Positions 38,908 to 46,135 of a DNA stretch of 64,000 bases are shown here, one piece after another. Location of the stretch: contig NZ_BMKC01000002.1 of the NCBI RefSeq assembly GCF_014643775.1, positions 1 through 64,000 on the forward strand. Reading direction: 5' to 3'. The position numbers were made by a program, and so were the translations under genes. The notes below the pieces were generated by a model. That model saw nothing but the letters and a program-made list of their open reading frames with translations. It searched no databases and was not told the origin of the DNA. Source of the DNA: Arenimonas soli. Its GTDB lineage: Bacteria > Pseudomonadota > Gammaproteobacteria > Xanthomonadales > Xanthomonadaceae. The first letter of the stretch is position 1. Each line of letters begins with the position of its first letter.

Positions 38908-41010
38908 TTATTTGTCGCCGAACAGCTGCTGCTTGAGGAAGGTGTAGGCCAGCGCGCCCATGTAGGCCGACTGGGCGTTGTTGGCGGCGCCGCCGTGGCC
39001 ACCTTCGATGTTTTCGTAATAAGTGACGTCGTGGCCCTGCTCGAGCATGCGGGCGGTCATCTTGCGGGCGTGGCCGGGGTGCACGCGATCGTCGCGGGTG
39101 GAGGTGGTGAACAGCACCGGCGGGTAATCAACGCCCTTCTTCACGTTCTGGTAGGGCGAATACTTGCGCAGGAACGCCCAGTCCGAGGGCACGTCCGGGT
39201 CGCCGTATTCAGCCACCCAGGAGGCGCCGGCCAGCAGCTTGTCGTAGCGGTACATGTCCAGCAGCGGCACCTGGCTGACCACGGCGCCGAACAGCTCCGG
39301 GTACATCACCATCATGTTGCCCGTCAGCAGGCCGCCGTTGCTGCCGCCCTGGATGCCCAGGCGGGCCGGCTTGGTGACCTTGCGATCGATCAGGTCCCGG
39401 GCCACGGCCGCGAAGTCTTCGTAGGCCTTGTTGCGGTTCTCGCGCAGCGCCGCCTGGTGCCAGCGCGGGCCGTATTCGCCGCCGCCGCGGATGTTGGCGA
39501 CCACGTACACGCCACCCTGCGACAGCCAGTTCTTGCCGACGCCGGCCGAATAGTTCGGGGTAAGGGAAACCTCGAAGCCGCCGTAACCGTAAAGCAGGGT
39601 CGGGTTGTCGCCGTCGAGCGTGATGTCCTTGCGCGAAACCATGAAGTACGGAACCTTGGTGCCATCCTTGCTCGCGGCGAAGTGCTGCTCGATGCGGTAG
39701 GGCTCGGCGTCGAAGTAAGCCGGCAGCTGCTTCAGGACTTCCGGCTGCTTGCCGATCTCGCCCATCAGCAGCGAGGTCGGGGTCAGGTAGTCGGCGACGG
39801 TCATGAAGTATTCGTTCGATTCGTCCGGATCGACCGCGCCGATGCTGACGGTACCGAACTCCGGCGCGCCCACCAGCGGCTCGCGCTTCCAGCCGTCCTT
39901 GCCCGGGGTCAGCACGTAGATGCGGTTCTTGACGTCTTCAAGGACGTTGATGAAGTAGTAGTCCTTGGTGGCGCCCGAGCTGGCCAGCGAGCTGTTCTGG
40001 GTCGGGGCGAACACGACTTCGAAGTCGCGGCTGCCCTTCATGAATTCATCGAAGTTGATCGCCAGCAGCGAACCGGCCGGATGCGTGGTGCCGGCGATTT
40101 CCCAGGGCTGGCGTAGTTCAACGGTCAGCCATTCGCGGAAAACGCCCTTCTGGGAGCCGTCGGGAAGGTCGAGCTTGGCGAGTTCGCCGCCGTCTTTGCG
40201 CAGGTAAAGTTCGTTGGTGTAGAAGGTCAGGCCGCGATAGACGAAGTCGCGCTCCCAGCCGGGCGTGTCGTCGTGGTAGGCGCCGACCGCGATGTCGGTC
40301 TTTTCGCCTTCGTACACCACGCTGGCCTCGGACATCAGCGTGCCGCGCTTCCATTCCTTCACCACGCGCGGGTAGCCCGAATCGGTCATCGAGCCATCGC
40401 CGAAGTCGGTGCTGACGTAAACGGTGTCGGCGTCGATCCAGCCGACGCTGCCCTTGGCCTCGGGGCGGCTGAAGCCGCCTTCGACGAAGGCCTTCTCCGA
40501 GACGTCGAATTCACGGGTGACTGTGGCGTCGGCGCCGCCGCGGGAAAGGTTGACCAGGCAGCGGTCGTAGTCCGGGCGCAGGCAGTCGGAGCCGCCCCAG
40601 ACCCAGTTCACGCCTTCGGCCTTGCCCAGGGCGTCGATGTCGAGCAGGACTTCCCACTTCGGGTCTTCCTTGCGGTATTCGGCCAGCGTGGTGCGGCGCC
40701 AGATGCCCTGCGGATTGAGCTTGTCGCGCCAGAAGTTGTAGTAGTACTCGCCGCGCTTGGACACGTAGGGAATGCGGGCGTCGGAATCGAGGATGTCCAG
40801 CAGGTCCTGGCGCACCTGTTCGAAGCCGGGATCCCCGGCCAGCTGCTTTTCGGACACGGCATTGCGGGCGCGGACCCAGTCCAGGGCCTTTTCGCCCTCG
40901 ACGTCCTCGAGCCACAGGTATGGGTCGTTGTTCATGTCGGCAGGCTCGGCGGCGGAGGCGTTCACGGAAAGGGCGCCGGCGACAAGCCAGGCTAGGGCGG
41001 TAAAGCGCAT
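38908..41010 (-). CDS. S9A family prolyl oligopeptidase
   Basis: 700 residues with a signal peptide (ALAWLVAGALSVNASAA). N-terminal seven-bladed propeller (about 90-420), then the hydrolase domain: nucleophile Ser in GIQGGSNGGLLTG, Asp in STRDDRVHPGH, His in EGGHGGAA. Cleaves after proline in short peptides, here in the periplasm or outside the cell. Convergent with the upstream gene across a strong hairpin. Confidence 0.95.
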   Translation of the reverse strand: MRFTALAWLVAGALSVNASAAEPADMNNDPYLWLEDVEGEKALDWVRARNAVSEKQLAGDPGFEQVRQDLLDILDSDARIPYVSKRGEYYYNFWRDKLNPQGIWRRTTLAEYRKEDPKWEVLLDIDALGKAEGVNWVWGGSDCLRPDYDRCLVNLSRGGADATVTREFDVSEKAFVEGGFSRPEAKGSVGWIDADTVYVSTDFGDGSMTDSGYPRVVKEWKRGTLMSEASVVYEGEKTDIAVGAYHDDTPGWERDFVYRGLTFYTNELYLRKDGGELAKLDLPDGSQKGVFREWLTVELRQPWEIAGTTHPAGSLLAINFDEFMKGSRDFEVVFAPTQNSSLASSGATKDYYFINVLEDVKNRIYVLTPGKDGWKREPLVGAPEFGTVSIGAVDPDESNEYFMTVADYLTPTSLLMGEIGKQPEVLKQLPAYFDAEPYRIEQHFAASKDGTKVPYFMVSRKDITLDGDNPTLLYGYGGFEVSLTPNYSAGVGKNWLSQGGVYVVANIRGGGEYGPRWHQAALRENRNKAYEDFAAVARDLIDRKVTKPARLGIQGGSNGGLLTGNMMVMYPELFGAVVSQVPLLDMYRYDKLLAGASWVAEYGDPDVPSDWAFLRKYSPYQNVKKGVDYPPVLFTTSTRDDRVHPGHARKMTARMLEQGHDVTYYENIEGGHGGAANNAQSAYMGALAYTFLKQQLFGDK

Positions 41011-41081
41011 GGAAGTCCCCGGTAGTTGAAACGACCTTCGACGCTAACACGGCGCCCCGTTAAGGAGCCGTAGGCCTGAAG

Positions 41082-41540
41082 TCATGCCGGGGCCCAGTCG
41101 CGGCCATAGCGCCAGCCGGGGGCGCCATCGTCGTAGTAGCCCGGCAGGGCGGCCAGGGGCCGGTAGCCGGCGGCCGTGTAAAGCGCATTGGCGGCGGCAT
41201 TGTCCTGGCGAACCTCCAGGCGCAGGCCGCGGCAGCCGGCGGCGCGGGCCTGGGCCTCGGCGTCGGCCAGCAGGCGCCGGCCCAGGCCCTGGCCCCGGGC
41301 GGCCTCGTCCACGGCGATCGAATACAGCCGCGCCAGGCCGCTTCCCCGGCGCAGCAGGACCAGGTGGTAACCAAGCACGGCACCGCCGGCGACGGCCACG
41401 CGCAGGCGCGCCCGCGGGTTGCCCAGGTGATGGCGGAACTGGCGGGCGGAAAGGCGGTCGCCGGGGAAGCGGGCCTCCAGCGCCAGCAGCCCCGGCAGGT
41501 CGGCGGGTCGGGCGGTGCGCAGGCGGGCGGGGGCGGGCAT
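41082..41540 (-). CDS. GNAT family N-acetyltransferase
   Basis: 152 residues. RLYSIAVDEAARGQGLGRRL carries the acetyl-CoA-binding Q/RxxGxG/A (RGQGLG) motif A, followed by a conserved NAAANALYTAAGYRPL motif B. It is divergent from and 66 bases from the RimK-like gene; GNAT proteins often accompany RimK-like proteins with the same N-terminal domain, suggesting peptide or protein modification. Confidence 0.9.
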   Translation of the reverse strand: MPAPARLRTARPADLPGLLALEARFPGDRLSARQFRHHLGNPRARLRVAVAGGAVLGYHLVLLRRGSGLARLYSIAVDEAARGQGLGRRLLADAEAQARAAGCRGLRLEVRQDNAAANALYTAAGYRPLAALPGYYDDGAPGWRYGRDWAPA

Positions 41541-41606
41541 GGCGGCAGTCTATCCAAGCGCGCGGGGAAGGCTCATGATTCGCGCCGTCGCCCCCTGCCT
41601 GCCGCC

Positions 41607-43106
41607 ATGAGCCGCCTCGTCATCGTTGTTGAAAAACCCTCCGACTGGGGGGCGTTCTACCCGTCCGACAACGTGGTGGCGGCCGCCGACTACCTGCGTG
41701 GCGAAGTCGCCGCCGAAGGCGAGCGCACCCAGGTGATCAACCTGTGCCGCAGCTACAAGTACATGGGCACCGGCTATTACGTTTCGCTGCTGGCCGAGGC
41801 GCGCGGGCACAAGGTGATCCCGAGCGTGCGCACCATCAACGACCTGCGCCGGCGCTCGCTGTACGGCATCGACATCGAGGACCTCAACACCCAGCTGGGC
41901 AAGTTCCTGCCGGAAGGTTCGCGCGACGCCAGCGACTTCGGCCTATTGGTGTACTTCGGCCGCACGCACTACGCGCCGCTCGAGGACCTGGCCCAACAGG
42001 TCTTCGAAACCTTCCCCTGCCCGGTGCTGCGCATCGAGTTCGAGCGCCAGCGGGTCTGGCAGATCACCGCGATCAAGCCGGCCAGCCTGCACATGCTGTC
42101 GGACGACCAGGAAACGGCGTTCGCCGACGCGCTGGATGCCTTCAGCAAGAAGATGTGGCGCAAGCCGCGGGCGCGCCGCAAGTATCGCTACGACCTGGCG
42201 ATGCTGCAGGACCCGGACGAAGCGATGCCGCCTTCGAACAAGCGGGCCCTGAAGCAGTTCATCGAGGCGGGCAAGGAACTGGACATCGAGGTCGACCCGA
42301 TCGGCCGGCGCGACTTCACCCGCCTGGCCGAATACGACGCGCTGTTCATCCGCGAGACCACGGCCGTGGACAACCATACCTACCGCTTCGCCCACCGGGC
42401 CGAGCGCGAGGACATGGTGGTCATCGACGACCCGCAGTCAATCCTGCGCTGCACCAACAAGATCTACCTGCACGACCGCCTGCGCAGCCGCAAGCTGCCG
42501 ACGCCGCGCACCGAGATCGTGTTCCGCGACGACAGCCGCAAGCTGGCCGCCCTGCCCGACCTGCTGGGCCTGCCGCTGGTGCTGAAGATCCCGGACGGCA
42601 GTTTTTCCCGCGGCATCCACAAGGTGGAAACGCCGGAACAGCTGAAGCTGGCGGCCGACCAGCTGTTCCAGCAGACCGCGCTGCTGCTGGCGCAGGAGTT
42701 CGTGCCGACTCAATTCGACTGGCGCATCGGCGTGCTGGACGGCGAACCGCTGTACGCCTGCCAGTACTTCATGTCGCGCGGGCACTGGCAGATCTACGAC
42801 CACGCGGCCAGGGCGGGCGCCAGGCCCGGCACCGTGCGCTCGGGCGGCTTCAAGACCCTGCCGGTGCGCGAGGCCCCGTCGGAAGTGGTGCGCCTGGCCG
42901 TGCGCGCCAGCAACGCCATCGGCAACGGCCTCTACGGCGTGGACCTGAAGGTGGTGAAGGACCGCACGGTGATCATCGAGGTCAACGACAACCCCAGCAT
43001 CGACGCCGGGGTGGAGGACGCCTACCTGGGCGAAGACCTGTACCGGCGGATCATGGGGGAGTTTCTCAGGCGGCTTGAGAGGAAGCGCCTCGGCGTGCGC
43101 GACTAA
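41607..43106 (+). CDS. RimK-like ATP-grasp ligase with RLAN N-terminal domain
   Basis: 499 residues from ATG 41607. N-terminal RimK-like domain (about 1-170: LVIVVEKPSDWGAFYPSDNV). ATP-grasp region follows: NKIYLHDRLRS, PLVLKIPDGSFSRGIHKVE (phosphate-binding loop), AQEFVPTQFDWRIGVLDGEP, and the metal-binding IEVNDNPSIDAG. It probably adds an amino acid to a peptide or protein C-terminus; substrate unknown. Confidence 0.9.
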   Translation: MSRLVIVVEKPSDWGAFYPSDNVVAAADYLRGEVAAEGERTQVINLCRSYKYMGTGYYVSLLAEARGHKVIPSVRTINDLRRRSLYGIDIEDLNTQLGKFLPEGSRDASDFGLLVYFGRTHYAPLEDLAQQVFETFPCPVLRIEFERQRVWQITAIKPASLHMLSDDQETAFADALDAFSKKMWRKPRARRKYRYDLAMLQDPDEAMPPSNKRALKQFIEAGKELDIEVDPIGRRDFTRLAEYDALFIRETTAVDNHTYRFAHRAEREDMVVIDDPQSILRCTNKIYLHDRLRSRKLPTPRTEIVFRDDSRKLAALPDLLGLPLVLKIPDGSFSRGIHKVETPEQLKLAADQLFQQTALLLAQEFVPTQFDWRIGVLDGEPLYACQYFMSRGHWQIYDHAARAGARPGTVRSGGFKTLPVREAPSEVVRLAVRASNAIGNGLYGVDLKVVKDRTVIIEVNDNPSIDAGVEDAYLGEDLYRRIMGEFLRRLERKRLGVRD

Positions 43107-43401
43107 ACCGGCGCACCGGGCTGCCGCCAAAACGCTGGCGGCGGCGTGGCGTGGCGCGGACGAGGTGCGCACGCCACGCCGTCGCCAGGAACCGGCGATG
43201 CAGCGTGAGCAGGGCCGCGGCGGGCGCCGCAAGCAGCCAGAAGGGCAGGAAACCGAAGGTGGCTGCCCCGCCGGGCGCCAGCGGCAGCGCCAGCAGCGCC
43301 AGGGAAACCAGCGCGCCCAGGGCCAGGGCCTGCCAGAGCAGGCGCGAAAGCACGGGAAATGCGGCTTCGGGACGGCTTGCGAAGGTGCTGGGGCGGGGCA
43401 T
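43066..43401 (-). CDS. small membrane protein
   Basis: 111 residues from ATG at 43401, chosen over 43413 because TTGGAG is correctly spaced. Two helices (about 21-45 and 48-68), then a basic tail with RRFLATAWRAHLVRATPRRR. Its 3' end overlaps the RimK-like gene by 41 bases on the opposite strand, which is unusual; the true end may differ. No family. Confidence 0.5.
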   Translation of the reverse strand: MPRPSTFASRPEAAFPVLSRLLWQALALGALVSLALLALPLAPGGAATFGFLPFWLLAAPAAALLTLHRRFLATAWRAHLVRATPRRRQRFGGSPVRRFSRARRGASSQAA

Positions 43402-43524
43402 CGGACGCTCCAAGGTTTGGCGTGGAGCAAGCCTCCCAAACCCCTGTCTCAGGGACCGAGACGGAATTGACGCGCCCTTCGCCCCGGCCCCGATAGGCTG
43501 TCACAACCCTGAACGGAGCTGCCT

Positions 43525-44079
43525 ATGCGCCGTCTCGCCCTGATCCTGCCGCTGCTGCTGCTCGCCGCCTGCGCCGCCACCGGAGGAACCATGCCGCCCC
43601 TGACCACCGACGCCAACATCAACCTCGAGCGCTACATGGGCCGATGGTGGGTGATCGCCAACGTCCCCTACTTCGCCGAACGCGGCAAGCTTGCCGCCGC
43701 CGACGTCTACACGCTGCGCGAGGACGGCCGCATCACCAACACCTACGTCTACCGCAAGGCCTTCGACGAACCCGAGAAGTCCATGAACGGCGTCGCCGAG
43801 GTCGTGCCCGGCACCAACAATGCGCAGTGGCGCATCGCCTTTTTCTGGGGGCTGGTGAAAGCCGACTACCTGGTGATGGAAGTGGCGCCGGATTATTCCT
43901 GGGCGCTCATCGGCCACCCCAAGCGCAAGCTGGCCTGGATCTTCTCGCGCAAGCCGGTGATGGACGAGGCCCTGTACCAGGACCTGCGCCAGCGCTTCGC
44001 CGCCTGGGGCTACGACCCGGAAACCATCCTGAAGGTGCCGCAGAAGGCCGAACAGGTCGGGCAGCCGGGCTTCCAGTAA
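43525..44079 (+). CDS. blc: bacterial lipocalin (Blc-type lipoprotein)
   Basis: 184 residues from ATG 43525. Lipoprotein signal MRRLALILPLLLLAACA. The lipocalin signature is visible: NINLERYMGRWWVIANVPYF (G-x-W), then beta strands and YSWALIGHPKRKLAWIFSRK (the TDY/R structurally conserved block). Binds fatty acids or lysophospholipids at the outer membrane in related proteins. Confidence 0.9.
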   Translation: MRRLALILPLLLLAACAATGGTMPPLTTDANINLERYMGRWWVIANVPYFAERGKLAAADVYTLREDGRITNTYVYRKAFDEPEKSMNGVAEVVPGTNNAQWRIAFFWGLVKADYLVMEVAPDYSWALIGHPKRKLAWIFSRKPVMDEALYQDLRQRFAAWGYDPETILKVPQKAEQVGQPGFQ

Positions 44080-44091
44080 ACCGGCGGGGGC

Positions 44092-45060
44092 TTACAGGCC
44101 GGCCGCGTCCAGCGCCTTTCCGGCCACGGCGCGGCCTTCGTCCACCAGTTCGCTGGCGCGCCAGAACTCGTAGAAGCTGGCGGTCTCGCGCGACATCTGG
44201 ATAAGCAGGTCCGGCGGGTCCTGGGCCAGCTGCACGCGCGACATGTGCGCCTGCATGGTGTCGAGCGAGCGCGACATCAGGTCCATCACGCCGCGGCTCT
44301 TTTCGTGCCCGCTGGCGTGGCGGGACGGCGTCACCGACGAGGCGATGCCATCCCAGATCGAGGCCATGCGTTCGCGCAGGCTGCCACCGCCGCCGTTGTC
44401 CCCGGGTTCCTCGTCGTCGCCATGGGTGGCGTGGATCTCTTCGTGGCGGGGTTCGAGCGCCGGGTTCATCCAGGGCACCGGGCCGTTGACGTCCACGGCG
44501 ATCACGCGGTCCACGCGCATTTGCCGGGTGGCGGCGATAGGCACCGGCGCCAGCAGGCCGCCGTCCACCAGTTCGCGGCCGTCGACATGCGCCGGGGTGA
44601 AGATCATCGGGATGGCGATGGAGGCGCGGATGGCGTCGAACAGCTTGCCGCGGGTCAGCCAGACTTCGCGCTGGCTGGCCAGGTCGGTGGCGACGGCCAC
44701 GTAGGGCATGGGCAGGTCTTCGATGAGATGGTCGCCGACCAGTTCGCGCAGGGCGCCGATGACCCGGTCGCCGCGGATCAGGCCCGGGAAGCCATAGACG
44801 AAGTCGAGCAGGCGCAGCACGTCGCCGCGCTGAAGGCCGCGGGCCCAGTCGGAATATTCCTGCAGCCGGCCGGCGGCGTAGATGCCGCCCACCAGCGAAC
44901 CCATCGACGACCCGGCGATGCCGGCGATCTTGTAGCCACGCGCTTCGATGGCTTCGATGACGCCGACGTGGGCGATGCCACGGGCGCCGCCCGCGCCCAG
45001 CACCAGCGCCACGCGCTTGCCGCGCACAGGCGCGGCTGGCCGGGACGCCTCAGCGCTCAT
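44092..45060 (-). CDS. patatin-like phospholipase
   Basis: 322 residues from ATG at 45060. ALVLGAGGARGIAHVGVIEA (glycine-rich oxyanion motif), nucleophile GSSMGS (G-x-S-x-G), and the dyad Asp in VDGGL. A charged insert (about 215-260: GDDEEPGDNGGGG) separates the core from a helical tail. Hydrolyses phospholipids or related lipids; cytoplasmic RssA-like type. Its start overlaps the WYL gene stop by 11 bases. Confidence 0.92.
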   Translation of the reverse strand: MSAEASRPAAPVRGKRVALVLGAGGARGIAHVGVIEAIEARGYKIAGIAGSSMGSLVGGIYAAGRLQEYSDWARGLQRGDVLRLLDFVYGFPGLIRGDRVIGALRELVGDHLIEDLPMPYVAVATDLASQREVWLTRGKLFDAIRASIAIPMIFTPAHVDGRELVDGGLLAPVPIAATRQMRVDRVIAVDVNGPVPWMNPALEPRHEEIHATHGDDEEPGDNGGGGSLRERMASIWDGIASSVTPSRHASGHEKSRGVMDLMSRSLDTMQAHMSRVQLAQDPPDLLIQMSRETASFYEFWRASELVDEGRAVAGKALDAAGL

Positions 45061-46018
45061 ACGCCGACAGCGCCAGCTGCAGCATCGTGCGCGCCTGGGC
45101 ACGCAGGGCCGGCGGCTCGATCACTTCGGCATCGGCGCCGTAGCGCATGACGTCCATCAGCAGTTCCTTGGCGTTGCTGTAGGGCAGTTTCAGTTCGTAG
45201 CGGCCGTCGGGCAGGAAACGACCTTCCTGCTTGGAATGCCAGTGTTCGTCGGCCACCCAGCGCGCGGCCTTGGCCGAAAAGACCAGGGTGGCCATGCCCT
45301 TCGGGGCGCCTGAAAAGATGCCGTAGCTCGAGGCCAGGTGCTGGTTGAGCTCCTCGTCCAGGATGTCGCGCGCGGCCGGGTCGAGCAGGCGCGCGTGCTG
45401 CACCCGGTCGACGGAAAAGCTGCGCAGGCCTTCGCGGTCGTGGTCCCAGGCGTCGAGGTACCAGTTGTCCTTGTAATGCGTGAGTCGCTGCGGCGACACC
45501 TTGCGATGGGTGCGTTCGTTGGTGGACCGGGCCAGGTAGTCGAACTCGAGCTGGCGGCGCTCGAGCACCGCGCTGGCGACCAGCCGGAAGGCCAGTTCGT
45601 CGCGGCGACGCACGCCCGAAGCGATGACGCGCACGCGTTCGACCGGCCAGCGCTTGCCGCCGGCCTGCTGGGCCAGCAGGGACTCGATGCGGCCCTTGAG
45701 CGGCGCCAGCGCGCTGGAAAGCACGCCCTGGCCGGTGCGGTCGAGCAGCTGGTGCGCGGCCAGCAGGGCGTGCAGTTCGTCGGAATTGAGCCACAGGCCG
45801 GGAAGCTCGAAGCGTTCGGCTTCCTTTTCGTCGTAGCGGATGCTGCCCTCGCCTTCGCTTTCCACCGGCGCGCCCAGGGCGTCGCGCAGGAAGGCGATGT
45901 CGCGGTAGAGCGTGGCGCGCGAACAGGCCAGTTCTTCCATCAGGCGCTTGATCGGCACCGGGTAGCGGGCGGTCTTGAGGCTGCGGTGCAGGGCGAGGAT
46001 GCGCTCGTAGCGGTCCAT
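45050..46018 (-). CDS. WYL-domain transcriptional regulator (YafY-type)
   Basis: 322 residues. N-terminal HTH_11/DeoR-like helix-turn-helix (RYERILALHRSLKTARYPVP, then CSRATLYRDIAFLRD) and a WYL domain around WYLDAWDHDREGLRSFSVDR (about 185-205), a ligand-sensing SH3-like fold. It is divergent from the soeA-type operon with 117 bases between, making it the obvious candidate regulator; it also leads the patatin gene. Confidence 0.92.
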   Translation of the reverse strand: MDRYERILALHRSLKTARYPVPIKRLMEELACSRATLYRDIAFLRDALGAPVESEGEGSIRYDEKEAERFELPGLWLNSDELHALLAAHQLLDRTGQGVLSSALAPLKGRIESLLAQQAGGKRWPVERVRVIASGVRRRDELAFRLVASAVLERRQLEFDYLARSTNERTHRKVSPQRLTHYKDNWYLDAWDHDREGLRSFSVDRVQHARLLDPAARDILDEELNQHLASSYGIFSGAPKGMATLVFSAKAARWVADEHWHSKQEGRFLPDGRYELKLPYSNAKELLMDVMRYGADAEVIEPPALRAQARTMLQLALSAYER

Positions 46019-46135
46019 GGGGGTCGGGTCCGGCGGTGGGCGGCAAGGCGCCTAGGATGGCAGTTCCGGCCCCTGCCCCGCCACCGTGGGCGCCGGGCCT
46101 CGCACCCGCCGCCCGCGACCGGCACAATGCGCGCC

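Noticed and set aside
45338-46135. 800-base upstream extension of the SoeA-like gene
   Set aside because: It is antisense to the WYL regulator gene, is Val/Gln/Gly-rich shadow sequence, and family members begin near MHEPVLDLQKPVG.
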